DNA of 64,000 nucleotides. Source: [Clostridium] symbiosum. GTDB taxonomy: Bacteria > Bacillota > Clostridia > Lachnospirales > Lachnospiraceae. Made by a program: the position numbers and the translations under genes. The stretch is from contig CP143946.1 in the NCBI GenBank assembly GCA_036419695.1, positions 4,210,001-4,274,000 of the forward strand, in the 5' to 3' direction. The notes below the pieces were generated by a model. That model was given only the letters and a program-made list of their open reading frames with translations. It made no database searches and was not told the DNA's origin. This document shows, piece after piece, positions 1-8,648 of this stretch. Within the stretch, counting starts at the first letter, position 1; each line of letters begins with the position of its first letter.

Positions 1-714
1 CTCTCTTTTCTCAGCCAGCCATATGTTGGCAAACACATTCCCGGAAACGTCCTGTAAAGACACCACATATCCCTCCGGAATTCTTCCTATCTTCGGATAC
101 ATCACGTCTCCGAGCACCGCGGCCTTCTTATATTCCGTCCTCAGTTCCCGGACTGCGAATTTCTCAGGCAGAAGCTCCCTGGCAATCTCCACATACTGCG
201 CATTATTCACATGCTGGTTCGTATCAATATGATGTCTTGCCGCCGTGACCGGTTCCCCGCCCACGTAATCTTTTGGCAAAAGGATTTTTCTCGGCGCAGC
301 CGGAAGCGGAAGTTTCTCCTCCCCCTGCCCATATCCCCGTATTTCATCCTCGGTCACCCTGGCCGGGCAGTTCTTCTCCAAATCATAGAAAAACCAGCAG
401 GAATCCGCCCTCACAAGATAGTTTCCATCCAAATCGGTAATCGTAAAGTTCCGGTATCCATAGATTCCCCTGAAACCGTAAGGCCAGGTTGATATCCTGA
501 TACGCTCGCCAAGCCCCGGACAACGGTCAATCAGAATCTGCCACGTATTCAGCCACCAGGCCCTCTTCTTATCGTACAGATAAGAAAGTCCCAGTTTCAA
601 ATCTTCCGACTGGAATGTAGAACAGTCCTGCAGATAATTCATAATCCCAGTCACCGACAGGCGGCCGTTCTCATCCATCTCGCTGTACCGCACTCTGCTT
701 TCAAATGTATACAT
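1..714 (-). CDS. Acyl-ACP thioesterase (3' end cut by window edge)
   Basis: Probable hydrolase that releases fatty acid from acyl-carrier protein in the cytoplasm. The visible 238 codons have no stop before the window edge; the family is usually about 240-250 residues, so little is missing. The protein opens MYTFESRVRYSEMDENG, typical of hotdog acyl-ACP thioesterases, continues through the SYLYDKKRAWWLNTW region, and has a second hotdog half starting near residue 165 with the HIDTNQHVNNAQYVE signature (Asn/His active-site region). An upstream in-frame ATG exists 18 bases earlier, but GAGGTGG placed just before the ATG at 714 supports this start. It has its own promoter upstream and is divergent from the next gene. 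Family call is firm; acyl-chain specificity cannot be read. Confidence 0.85.
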   Translation of the reverse strand, partial: MYTFESRVRYSEMDENGRLSVTGIMNYLQDCSTFQSEDLKLGLSYLYDKKRAWWLNTWQILIDRCPGLGERIRISTWPYGFRGIYGYRNFTITDLDGNYLVRADSCWFFYDLEKNCPARVTEDEIRGYGQGEEKLPLPAAPRKILLPKDYVGGEPVTAARHHIDTNQHVNNAQYVEIARELLPEKFAVRELRTEYKKAAVLGDVMYPKIGRIPEGYVVSLQDVSGNVFANIWLAEKRE

Positions 715-782
715 AGTCCACCTCGCTGTCATACCGTCCCTGCACCCTCTATCGATAGCCGCCGGACCGGTATCCTGCTGAT

Positions 783-811
783 ATTATAGCTGATTCTGCC
801 GGACTTGTCTA
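783..811 (-). promoter_or_regulatory. Sigma-A promoter of the acyl-ACP thioesterase gene
   Basis: Read on the minus strand: TAGACA, a 17-base spacer, then TATAAT. Two CTATCGAT boxes lie around it, one overlapping the -35 side (808-816) and one palindromic copy downstream of the -10 (749-758). They could be operator half-sites, but that is inference. Confidence 0.6.
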
Positions 812-898
812 TCGATTCTCTGCCGGCAATTGTTCTATCTAAATACAGACAACATGTGCATAAATTGATAGTTCCCTTGATTATAACTTTTACCACAA

Positions 899-927
899 TT
901 GAGTAAATTGAAATAACATTGTATAAT
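899..927 (+). promoter_or_regulatory. Sigma-A promoter of the small membrane protein gene
   Basis: TTGAGT, a 17-base spacer and a perfect TATAAT, about 43 bases before the proposed TTG start codon at 970. Confidence 0.6.
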
Positions 928-969
928 AAAACTAAATAATTATTATTTCATATTATGAGGGTGATATAC

Positions 970-1437
970 TTGATCGAATACAAAAAAGCCAGTAAGATTA
1001 ACAGGCGCATAAACATCATTATAAAAATTGTTCTTTGGTTATTGGTGTTGTTGTCTTTATTATATCGTATCTTTATCGAAGCCGGCGCCGAACAAAAAGA
1101 TTATTTAAATAACCATTCTTTGTTAAAAAATGAAGCACAATTCCAGGGGAAAATTACAGGGTTTTACAATGGCAGCCACCTGGTCCATGGCTACAGGTTT
1201 TACTATTCCAACGTTGAATATGAAGAAGACGGCAGAATAAAAAACGCCACCGTTGTACGTGCATATCAAGATTTTGTTGGAAAGTCAATTTCAATTAAGA
1301 AATTACCAAAAGGAAGAATTATCCGGAGCCATTTCGTAATATCGTATCGCTTTGTGAAAATGTCATTATTCCATATAGGAGTAATTATGCTTGTTTTTCT
1401 ATATTTGGGCTTTTTCTATTACCGAAACAGAAAATAA
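970..1437 (+). CDS. Small two-pass membrane protein of unknown function
   Basis: Not recognised with certainty. About 155 residues: a first membrane segment (IIIKIVLWLLVLLSLLY, roughly residues 17-33), a ~75-residue exposed domain with a beta-rich look (FQGKITGFYNGSHLVHGYRFYYS), and a second segment near the C-terminus (LFHIGVIMLVFLYLGFFYY). This layout resembles DUF3592-type proteins, but the similarity is weak. An ATG exists at 955 without a ribosome site; GAGGGTG at 957-963 is correctly spaced from the TTG at 970, so TTG is chosen. The gene is much richer in A+T than its neighbours, which suggests recent acquisition next to the tRNA gene. It has its own promoter. Confidence 0.6.
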   Translation: MIEYKKASKINRRINIIIKIVLWLLVLLSLLYRIFIEAGAEQKDYLNNHSLLKNEAQFQGKITGFYNGSHLVHGYRFYYSNVEYEEDGRIKNATVVRAYQDFVGKSISIKKLPKGRIIRSHFVISYRFVKMSLFHIGVIMLVFLYLGFFYYRNRK

Positions 1438-1535
1438 CAGCCATCCTATTCCTTTCATATTCAAAACGCAGTAAAACGCTTCGCGATGTACAGAATCTTA
1501 TATATTTTTATTATATATTTTTTTCATAAAAGGGC

Positions 1536-1564
1536 TTGACATCTCCCATTTCCCGAAGTATAAT
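1536..1564 (+). promoter_or_regulatory. Strong sigma-A promoter of tRNA-Gln
   Basis: Perfect TTGACA and TATAAT hexamers with a 17-base spacer, about 17 bases upstream of the tRNA 5' end. Confidence 0.9.
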
Positions 1565-1581
1565 ACAGATCGTTATTTCAT

Positions 1582-1654
1582 TGGGCCATCGCCAAATGGT
1601 AAGGCAACGGACTCTGACTCCGTCATTTTCAAGGTTCGAATCCTTGTGGCCCAG
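1582..1654 (+). tRNA. tRNA-Gln (anticodon CUG)
   Basis: A 73-nt cloverleaf. The acceptor stem TGGGCCA pairs fully with TGGCCCA, the D-arm contains the AAATGGTAAGG loop, the anticodon stem ACGGA/TCCGT closes the loop CTCTGAC (anticodon CTG, reading CAG), and the T-arm is CAAGG-TTCGAAT-CCTTG. The discriminator is G and the CCA end is not encoded, as is common in clostridia. It is a single-gene transcription unit with a consensus promoter and a terminator right after it. Confidence 0.95.
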
Positions 1655-1658
1655 CTTT

Positions 1659-1707
1659 AAAAAGAGCATTCAGTCAGCCGAAGAAGGCAGCTTGATGCTC
1701 TTTTTTT
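1659..1707 (+). terminator. Intrinsic terminator after tRNA-Gln
   Basis: Stem AAAAAGAGCAT paired with ATGCTCTTTTT and followed by a run of seven T residues, 4 bases after the tRNA. Confidence 0.85.
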
Positions 1708-1743
1708 GTTCTGCGCATGTTGAAGTATGTTGCTGTTTACAAG

Positions 1744-1790
1744 AGCCGCTGCCCGGATATCTCCCTCACAATCCCGGCAGCGGCTTTTTT
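1744..1790 (+). terminator. Second plus-strand intrinsic terminator
   Basis: Stem AGCCGCTGCC / GGCAGCGGCT followed by six T residues on the plus strand. It lies just beyond the tRNA terminator and in front of the 3' end of the minus-strand HAAS gene. The T-run exists only on the plus strand, so it acts as a back-up for the tRNA unit or shields the opposing gene. Confidence 0.7.
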
Positions 1791-1827
1791 CATAATCATA
1801 TCTCCCTGAAACCTTGTATTTTATTTC

Positions 1828-2295
1828 TTATCTTTTCATCCCCTTAATAAACATATAAATCAGCCAAATCAGAATCAGCGGACCCGCAAAGCGCATCAGC
1901 AGGGCGAATATCCCGCCGAGTACCGTGATGACGAGAAACATAAAAAGACCCACGACCACCAGAAGCAGAAGTTTCCAATACCATTTATTCAGATCAAAAT
2001 AGTGGAAACTAGAACTGCTGCGGCTCTCCTGCTGCCTGTATCCGCCTCCCTGGCTTTCATAGTAACCTTCACTCTGTCCCGGTATATCACCGGCCGCCTC
2101 GCTGCTGTCGATGATTGTCCTGGCGATCAGCCTTGGGCCGCCGATCTCCTCGATCACTTCCTCCTCACTGCGTCCTGCCGATGTCTCCTGAGAAATATAA
2201 TTGTCATAATATCTCAGGTTCTCCTGCAAAACTCTGTCGGAAACCTCCCCCTGCAGAGCATCCTTAAGCTCCTGTAAAAATTCTGATTTTCTCAT
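1828..2295 (-). CDS. HAAS/DUF1700-domain membrane protein
   Basis: 155 residues. The N-terminal ~70 residues (MRKSEFLQELKDALQGEVSDR...NLRYYDNYISQE...GRSEEEVIEEIGGPRLIARTII) match the HAAS/DUF1700 signalling fold found in Firmicutes membrane proteins that often work beside PadR-type regulators. A Gly/Ser/Gln-rich linker (~75-95) follows, then one or two membrane segments (WYWKLLLLVVVGLFMFLVI and ILIWLIYMFI). No PadR gene is adjacent here; it lies 30 bases downstream of the FBPase gene and may be read from it. The start at 2295 (ATGAGAAAATCAG) is preceded by GGAGTG. Role unknown; family call fairly sure. Confidence 0.75.
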   Translation of the reverse strand: MRKSEFLQELKDALQGEVSDRVLQENLRYYDNYISQETSAGRSEEEVIEEIGGPRLIARTIIDSSEAAGDIPGQSEGYYESQGGGYRQQESRSSSSFHYFDLNKWYWKLLLLVVVGLFMFLVITVLGGIFALLMRFAGPLILIWLIYMFIKGMKR

Positions 2296-2325
2296 GTGTC
2301 ACTCCTTATGCTGCGGCTGCCCGCC

Positions 2326-4263
2326 TTACCGGATTCTCTCCTTCAGGGCGCCCTTCCGGTAAGCTGCCACAAGTTCTTTCAAGTCTTCTATTCTCCGAGC
2401 CAGTTCTTTACCGTCGTCCGTATCGGCCACCATGATCCTCTTTTGCATCTTCTCCACAATGCTGACGCGCGGTGTGCTCTCTTTCTTCGGATCGAATGGC
2501 TTATGCTCCGCCAGGGCCAGATGCCTGGAATTAAAAATAAGTGTGTATCCGGCAATCCCCGTTGTTCCCTGATAGGCTTTGGAGAGTCCTCCATCAATAA
2601 TAAACAGCTTTCCTCCCGCCTTGATGGGAGTCTCGCCGTCCTTAATCTTCACCGGCACATGTCCGTTGATAATATGGGAACCGGTTGTTAAAAGGCCGAA
2701 TTCCTCCAGTATCCTGTCACAGTATTCCTCCCGGACGCTCAGCTTATAATAGGGATTCATCTTCTCCCTGGACGCTTCCCGGTCCTCCACAAAATAGTGT
2801 TCAAACGTGGTCATCTTGTCTTTTCCAAAAACAGGCGACTTGGCGCCGCACCACAGGTACCACATAAAATCGCGGCTGGCCTCTTTATCAGGGGCGCTGT
2901 CCGGCAGAAAATACGCATTCTTGACCTGTCTGTCGATAAAATCCATCAGTTCTTTTCCACGGTAGCCTCTTCCGTCCACCACCATTTCGTCAAAACTGCC
3001 GTCTTCCTTCATCGGGATACATCCGTGGTACAGCAGGTTTGAATTACAGCACTTGTACATGCTGCCGTTGGAGTACAGGAATTTAATGTGCTTGTGGAGA
3101 AGAGAGCTGTGGCAGAATGACAGCGTCAGCGTATGTAAAAGCTCCTCCTCTTCCTTGGAAAGCTTCAGCGGGTCGGCCGGATCGATGGTTGGGAAGTTCA
3201 TGTCCATCATCGGGTATTCTTTTCCCTCTATCGTCACGGTCCCCTTTTCATAATCAATGGCCGTCAGAAGAATCCGGCTGTCCATCTCATATTCGGGATG
3301 GCGCTTGATAATCTGCCCCTCTACTTTAAACTGGATGACGGCAATCGCCTTATGCATCTTGGCCGCCAGTCCCGGATCCACGGCATCGTAGATATTCTGA
3401 TCCAGAATACGCGGCATAAAACGCGCGCACGGGTCATCGTGGTATACTCTGGCCGCAAACATGGAGAGCGGTCTGATATTAATCCCATAGCCGTCCTCCA
3501 GCACGTCGAAACCATTGTAGCTGATTGCAATCCTTAACACATTGCAGATGCAGGCCGGATTGCCGGTGGAGGCCCCCATCCAGGATATGTCGTGGTTTCC
3601 CCACTGGATATCCACATCGTGGAACTGCATCAGCTCTTCCATAATAATATCAGCCCTTGGCCCTCTGTCAAAAATATCACCGATGATATGGAGATTATCG
3701 ATGGTCAGATTCTGAATCAGGCGGCACAGGGCAATAATGAAGCTGTCCGCCATCTCGATATCAATGATGGAGCGAATAATTTCACTGTAATACACCTTCT
3801 TGTTGTCATCATTGTAATCCACATGGAGAAGTTCATCGATCGCATAGGCAAACTCCGGCGGCATCTTCTTGCGGACCTTGGAACGGCTGTACTTGGAAGA
3901 AACCTCCTTGCAGATCTGTACAAGACGGTAGAGGGCAATCCTCTGCCAGTCTTCCGTGTATCTCTGCTCCTGTTTGAGCTTTGCAATCTGCCTGTCCGGG
4001 TAATAAATCAGGTTCGCCAATTGTATCTCATCTTCCTCGGAAACAATATGGCCGAATGTCTCTTTAATCTTCTCGCGGATAATACCGGAGGAACTGCGGA
4101 GCAGATGGATAAAAGCCTCATACTCCCCATGCAGATCGCTGAAAAAATACTCTGTCCCTTTCGGCAGTCCGCAGATTGCCATCAGATTCACAATCTCGCT
4201 CGACGCCGCTTCAACGGTCGGATACTCACGTGACATCAGTTTCAGGTATGCCAGATCTCTCAT
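2326..4263 (-). CDS. fbp: Fructose-1,6-bisphosphatase, class III
   Basis: Cytoplasmic gluconeogenic phosphatase that converts fructose 1,6-bisphosphate to fructose 6-phosphate. At 645 residues it has the usual length of the Firmicutes-specific class III family. Calcineurin-like metal motifs are visible: FFSDLHGEYEAF near residue 40-50, DIFDRGPRADI near 195, WGNHDISWMG near 222, and NGHVPVKIKDGETP with IDGGLSKAYQ in the last third. The start at 4263 gives MRDLAYLKLMSREYPT, preceded by a G-rich ribosome-binding stretch; a second ATG lies nine codons in. It is divergent from the MBL-fold gene. All metal-ligand blocks look intact. Confidence 0.95.
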   Translation of the reverse strand: MRDLAYLKLMSREYPTVEAASSEIVNLMAICGLPKGTEYFFSDLHGEYEAFIHLLRSSSGIIREKIKETFGHIVSEEDEIQLANLIYYPDRQIAKLKQEQRYTEDWQRIALYRLVQICKEVSSKYSRSKVRKKMPPEFAYAIDELLHVDYNDDNKKVYYSEIIRSIIDIEMADSFIIALCRLIQNLTIDNLHIIGDIFDRGPRADIIMEELMQFHDVDIQWGNHDISWMGASTGNPACICNVLRIAISYNGFDVLEDGYGINIRPLSMFAARVYHDDPCARFMPRILDQNIYDAVDPGLAAKMHKAIAVIQFKVEGQIIKRHPEYEMDSRILLTAIDYEKGTVTIEGKEYPMMDMNFPTIDPADPLKLSKEEEELLHTLTLSFCHSSLLHKHIKFLYSNGSMYKCCNSNLLYHGCIPMKEDGSFDEMVVDGRGYRGKELMDFIDRQVKNAYFLPDSAPDKEASRDFMWYLWCGAKSPVFGKDKMTTFEHYFVEDREASREKMNPYYKLSVREEYCDRILEEFGLLTTGSHIINGHVPVKIKDGETPIKAGGKLFIIDGGLSKAYQGTTGIAGYTLIFNSRHLALAEHKPFDPKKESTPRVSIVEKMQKRIMVADTDDGKELARRIEDLKELVAAYRKGALKERIR

Positions 4264-4349
4264 TCAACATTTCCCCCCCCTGCCAGCAGACGGACAGTCC
4301 TGTAAAGGCCTGCTTACAGGCCTGGCGTTCCACTCTTCTGTCTGTCCGA

Positions 4350-4378
4350 TTGCTTTTATGATAGGTTTATAGTATCAT
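4350..4378 (+). promoter_or_regulatory. Candidate promoter for the MBL-fold hydrolase
   Basis: TTGCTT, a 17-base spacer, then TATCAT, about 57 bases before the start codon. The -35 is only a partial match. Confidence 0.45.
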
Positions 4379-4434
4379 AAGATGGAAAAAAAATAAAGTT
4401 ATTAGCATATTTCTACCGACAAGGAGGTTTCCAC

Positions 4435-5247
4435 ATGGAAAAAGAGCTTCTCTACGTTTTCGGGACAGGCAACGCCGCCGTCACCCGATGCTATAATACA
4501 TGTTTTGCCATTCAGGCGGTAAATGGCGAATACTTTATGGTCGATACAGGGGGAGGCAACGGCATTCTCGGCATTCTCGAATCCATGGATGTCCCGCTCT
4601 CTAAAATACACCACATTTTTATCACCCATGAACATACGGATCACATCCTGGGCATTGTCTGGATGATACGCATGATTGCAACCGCCATGAAAAAGGGCGG
4701 TTATGAAGGCGATTTAAACATCTACTGCCACGATGAACTGCCCGAAACCATAAGTACCATCTGCCGCCTTACCATGCAGAAAAAATTCTACACCATGATA
4801 GGCGGCCGCATCCGCCTGATCCCGGTAAAAGATCAGGAGACCCTTGAAATTCTGGGACTCAACATCACATTTTTCGACATTCTTTCCACCAAGGCCAGAC
4901 AGTTCGGTTTCACCGCCATCCTTTCAGACGGAAGGAAGCTGTGCTGCGCCGGGGACGAACCCTTAAATCCCCAGTGCGAAAGCTATGCCCTGGGCAGCGA
5001 CTGGCTGTTACACGAGGCATTCTGCCTCTACGGCGACAGAGAGAATTATAAGCCCTATGAAAAACATCACAGTACGGTAAAAGATGCCTGCGAGCTGGCG
5101 GAGCGTCTCCGTATCCCTTCCCTGATCCTGTGGCATACGGAAGATAAAACCATCAAAGAACGCCGGGAGCTCTACACGAAAGAAGGAGCCGCCTATTATC
5201 ATGGAAATCTCTTTGTGCCGGATGACAAAACCGTAATCGAACTATAA
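4435..5247 (+). CDS. MBL-fold metallo-hydrolase (RNase Z-like)
   Basis: 270-residue metallo-beta-lactamase-fold hydrolase. The metal motif HEHTDH lies at residues 65-70, preceded by the DTGGGN turn near 38; further ligands are the Asp/His in CCAGDEP (~183), LLHEAFC and the C-terminal ILWHTED. The N-terminal GTGNAAVTRCYNTCF block resembles RNase Z and related MBL proteins that lack the long tRNA-binding arm. The start is supported by AAGGAGG eight bases upstream. The substrate cannot be read. It is a single gene, divergent from fbp and convergent with the thioesterase gene. Confidence 0.8.
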   Translation: MEKELLYVFGTGNAAVTRCYNTCFAIQAVNGEYFMVDTGGGNGILGILESMDVPLSKIHHIFITHEHTDHILGIVWMIRMIATAMKKGGYEGDLNIYCHDELPETISTICRLTMQKKFYTMIGGRIRLIPVKDQETLEILGLNITFFDILSTKARQFGFTAILSDGRKLCCAGDEPLNPQCESYALGSDWLLHEAFCLYGDRENYKPYEKHHSTVKDACELAERLRIPSLILWHTEDKTIKERRELYTKEGAAYYHGNLFVPDDKTVIEL

Positions 5248-5289
5248 AAGCACTGAACAGGCGCCCCCGCTTCGCGGACTTTTCCTTAC

Positions 5290-5769
5290 CTATCCTCTCG
5301 GAAGCAGATGGTAAAATGTCATGGTAGTGGTTGCCAGAAGCGCACCCTTATCATCAAAAATCTTTGCATCGCATACGGAAAATGTTTTCCCGTTTTTCAC
5401 TTCCACTGCTTCCGCAGTGATTTTAGACGTATTTTTTCCCGCCCTCAGATAATTGATGTTTCCGCTGACCGTTGTCACCCGGTATTCGCCGGATGCTGCA
5501 GCTGCCGTGCCGGAAACCGTGTCGGCCAGGGAAAAAAGAACGCCCCCGTGGATTACGCCCAGCACATTCAGATGCCACGGTCTAATCTCTATCTCGCATT
5601 TTGCATATCCGGGCCGCTGCTCCAGGGTTACCATTCCGATTTTATCCCTGAAATCCACCGCATCCGGGCCAAGGGCGCCGCCCTCCGCATAAATGTCCGC
5701 GTAAGTGCCGCCCTGCTTTTCTTCGTTCTCTTTTTCTTCTATTCTATTTTCTGTTTTATTCTCTTTCAT
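5290..5769 (-). CDS. PaaI-family hotdog thioesterase
   Basis: 159-residue single-hotdog acyl-CoA thioesterase. The core motif VIHGGVLFSLADTVSG contains the HGG turn and the catalytic-type Asp; the ending YRVTTVSGNINYLRAGK is typical of the PaaI/YbgC-like group. The N-terminal ~25 residues are highly charged (many Glu/Lys), an extension without clear function. Only a weak ribosome-binding site precedes the ATG. It converges with the upstream MBL-fold gene. Substrate unknown. Confidence 0.8.
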   Translation of the reverse strand: MKENKTENRIEEKENEEKQGGTYADIYAEGGALGPDAVDFRDKIGMVTLEQRPGYAKCEIEIRPWHLNVLGVIHGGVLFSLADTVSGTAAAASGEYRVTTVSGNINYLRAGKNTSKITAEAVEVKNGKTFSVCDAKIFDDKGALLATTTMTFYHLLPRG

Positions 5770-5972
5770 CTGTCAATCACGCCTTTCTTTTTCTTTCTCG
5801 TTCACGGTATATTCCGCCTTTTCTTCACATATGATCATAAGAGACACTTTTTTCAGGTTTTTACCGCACGGAAGCTTTATGACAGGGGACTCTGACGCCA
5901 TAAAATCTGCGAGACAACCCTGGGGCGCCCGCGCCCGGACAGTGTCACGATATTTGTGAAAGGGGAATCCGT

Positions 5973-7247
5973 TTGAACCGATTTATTAAAAAAGTAACGG
6001 CCGGAGCCGACCGGCTACTTCTCTTTCTACATAAACGACGAACCGGGATTATCATCGGCCTTGAAGCTATGGCCGTTCTTTTTCTGCTCGCAGGTTGGTT
6101 TACGGGCCAAAAAGGAATATCCGCTTCAGCCTCCCCATTTTCCGGCGGCCTTTTCTCCATGTTCCGCAATGAAGAGGAAGGCCCCAAAAACGGTAAGGGA
6201 ACAAAAGATTATATCAAATGGGTGGATTTTGATGTCTCGGCCGATGCCATGACACAGGCTTTCCGCTATGACGTAGCCACCTGCCAGCAGGATATCCATT
6301 TAAACTGGATTGAACTGCTATCCTGTCTCGGGGCCAGGTATGGAGGCGATTTCTCACGTTTTTCCTCCTCCGATATGGACAAATTGGCCGAACAGCTTAA
6401 AAATGGCACATCGATGGATGAAATCACAAAAGATCTCAAATATTATCCCTATTACCTTGAGGCATATAATGCCGTTCTGGGAGGGCTCGTCGGATATTAT
6501 GAAATCCAGATCCCGGAATCGGAAGCTCCCGCCTTTGCCCTGTCCGATACCCAGATCAATGAAGGAGATCCGGGTGCAGCACAGGACGGCGGCAAAAATC
6601 AGAATGCGGCCGATCAGGAAACGCCTTATGTGGAACCGGTTACGCCGAATGGCGAACGGAAAGTCTGGGTGACCAAATACGGCCTTAAGGCATTTCATCC
6701 ACTGGCCAAAAACTTTCCCTACAGCCACTACGATGATTTTGGGGTGTCACGCTCCTACGGTTACCGCAGACAGCACCTGGGCCACGACATGATGGGCCAG
6801 ACGGGAACGCCCGTCATTGCGGTCGAATCAGGCTATGTGGAAGCCATCGGCTGGAACCAGTACGGAGGCTGGCGTCTGGGCGTCAGAAGCTTTGACAAAA
6901 AACGTTATTACTATTATGCCCATCTGCGCAAGGATTACCCATATCAGGGTAATCTTAAGGAAGGCAGTATTGTCACGGCCGGCGATGTGGTCGGATACCT
7001 TGGCCGGACCGGATACAGCGCAACGGAAAATACAAACAATATTGATGAACCGCATCTGCATTTCGGCCTCCAGCTGATTTTCGATGAATCCCAGAAGGAG
7101 GGAAACAATGAAATCTGGATCGACTGCTATGAAATCATTAAATTCCTGAGCGTCAACCGCAGCGAATCCGTCAAGGTAGACGGCACCAAGGAATGGACCC
7201 GCGTCTACCAGATGAAGGATCCTGCCGTGGGTGAAGTCACTCAATAG
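5973..7247 (+). CDS. Membrane-anchored M23 metallopeptidase
   Basis: 424 residues. An N-terminal membrane anchor (IIIGLEAMAVLFLLAGWF, ~29-46) places the rest outside the cell, where it should cut peptidoglycan cross-bridges. The LytM domain is in the last 190 residues: HLGHDMMGQTGTPV gives the H-x3-D zinc ligands and HLHFGLQ the third ligand. The central part (residues 70-200) is unassigned and holds a 'lysozyme-like' helical stretch ending in a low-complexity linker. The start is TTG at 5973 with AAAGGGG seven bases upstream; no ATG fits as well. The stop codon is only 2 bases from the stop of the convergent DUF1015 gene, so the two transcripts must overlap or share a terminator inside a coding region. 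Confidence 0.85.
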   Translation: MNRFIKKVTAGADRLLLFLHKRRTGIIIGLEAMAVLFLLAGWFTGQKGISASASPFSGGLFSMFRNEEEGPKNGKGTKDYIKWVDFDVSADAMTQAFRYDVATCQQDIHLNWIELLSCLGARYGGDFSRFSSSDMDKLAEQLKNGTSMDEITKDLKYYPYYLEAYNAVLGGLVGYYEIQIPESEAPAFALSDTQINEGDPGAAQDGGKNQNAADQETPYVEPVTPNGERKVWVTKYGLKAFHPLAKNFPYSHYDDFGVSRSYGYRRQHLGHDMMGQTGTPVIAVESGYVEAIGWNQYGGWRLGVRSFDKKRYYYYAHLRKDYPYQGNLKEGSIVTAGDVVGYLGRTGYSATENTNNIDEPHLHFGLQLIFDESQKEGNNEIWIDCYEIIKFLSVNRSESVKVDGTKEWTRVYQMKDPAVGEVTQ

Positions 7248-7249
7248 TT

Positions 7250-8563
7250 TTATGAAAGCTTATGGATAAACAGCCCGCTGCGCAGCTTCGGCTCAAACCA
7301 GGTAGATTTCGGAGGCATCAGAAGCCCTTCGTCGGCAACGGACAAAAGCTCGGCCATGGAGGTCGGATACATCGAAAAGGCAACTGCCATGTCGGTATCC
7401 ACCCGCCGCTCCAGCTCCTTCGTGCCCCGGATTCCCCCGATAAACTCGATTCTCTTATCGGTCCTCGGATCTCCGATTCCGAGGACCGGGGTCAAAAGAT
7501 GTTCCTGCAAAAGTGATACATCCAGTCCCTTCACCGGATCCTCGGTCATGATGCTCTCCCTGGCTTTCAGCGTATACCAGGCGCCGTCAAGCAGCATGCA
7601 GATTTCACCCTTGCGGGCGGGAATTTTTCCGGAACATGCATCGCATCCGGCATTTTCGGTGTTCACTGTATGTTCGGACGCTTTCCTGTCAGCATTCTCG
7701 GCTTTCCTCTCAATTTTCCCGGTTATCTCAAATGCCTCCTGTACCCGATTGAGAAATTCCTGCGTCCCAAGTCCGTTCAAATCCTTTACCACCCTGTTAT
7801 AGGACAGGATCTGGAGTTCATCATCCGGAAACAGGACGGAAAGGAAATAATTAAACTCTTCCTCCCCCGTGTATTCCGGATGCTCTGCCCGCCTCTTTAA
7901 TGCAACCTTGACGGCCGAAGCCGCACGATGATGTCCGTCCGCTATGTAGGTATAGGGAATATGGGAAAATTCTTCCGTGATCGCGCTTACCCATTCCGGG
8001 CGCGCAATTTTGAATACTCTGTGGCGCACTCCGTCAGGGGAAGTAAAGTCATAGAGAGCTTCTTCCTTTTTCACCGCTTCTTCCAGTTTCTTTATCACGC
8101 CGCTGGACCGGTAAGCGAGGAAAATAGGGCCTGTCTGGGCATCCGTCACATCGACGTGCCTGATACGGTCCACCTCTTTATCCGCCCTGGTGTTCTCATG
8201 CTTTTTCACAATCTGGTTCAGATAGTCGTCCACCGATGAGCAGGCCGTGATACCGGTCTGGGTATGGCCGCCCATCGTAAGCTCATAGAGATAATAGCAG
8301 GGAACCTCTTCCGTAACAAAAATCCCATCCGCTTCCATCTGTGCCATAAGCTCCCTGGCCCTGGCGTATACGCGCTCATCGTAGGTATCCACGTCGTCCG
8401 GAAAAGACGTTTCCGCCCTGTCAATTCTTAAAAAGGAGAGGGGTTCTCTCTCCACCTCTGTTTTAGCCTCTTCTCTGTTGTAAACATCATAGGGCAGGGC
8501 CGCCACCCTGGATGCGCATTCTGCGGCGGGCCGCATGCAGTAAAACGGTTTAATATCGGCCAT
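7250..8563 (-). CDS. DUF1015 family protein
   Basis: 437 residues, the usual length for DUF1015. Recognisable blocks are ADIKPFYCMRPAAECASRVAALPYDVYN at the start, YIADGHHRAASAV in the middle and FSMYPTSMAELLSVADEGLLMPPKSTWFEPKL near the end (a His-rich and a Pro-Lys-Ser-Thr-Trp-Phe motif characteristic of the family). Its biochemical role is not established, but the family is very often found with serA and serC, as here, where it is the third gene after serC and serA. That context suggests a link to serine or phosphoserine metabolism (inference). An insert around residues 285-320 is Cys/Lys-rich and poorly conserved in appearance. Gene end is 2 bases from the convergent M23 gene. Confidence 0.9.
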   Translation of the reverse strand: MADIKPFYCMRPAAECASRVAALPYDVYNREEAKTEVEREPLSFLRIDRAETSFPDDVDTYDERVYARARELMAQMEADGIFVTEEVPCYYLYELTMGGHTQTGITACSSVDDYLNQIVKKHENTRADKEVDRIRHVDVTDAQTGPIFLAYRSSGVIKKLEEAVKKEEALYDFTSPDGVRHRVFKIARPEWVSAITEEFSHIPYTYIADGHHRAASAVKVALKRRAEHPEYTGEEEFNYFLSVLFPDDELQILSYNRVVKDLNGLGTQEFLNRVQEAFEITGKIERKAENADRKASEHTVNTENAGCDACSGKIPARKGEICMLLDGAWYTLKARESIMTEDPVKGLDVSLLQEHLLTPVLGIGDPRTDKRIEFIGGIRGTKELERRVDTDMAVAFSMYPTSMAELLSVADEGLLMPPKSTWFEPKLRSGLFIHKLS

Positions 8564-8648
8564 TTTCTTCCTCCTTCATCATTAAAAATACCGGGGCGGC
8601 CGCTCTTTATCAAGCTGCCGCTCCGGCGTATCCTGCATTCATCAACAA

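Noticed and set aside
5248..5289. Terminator between the MBL-fold and thioesterase genes
   Set aside because: Only a short GC hairpin (CCGC-TTC-GCGG) followed by ACTTTT; too weak to call.
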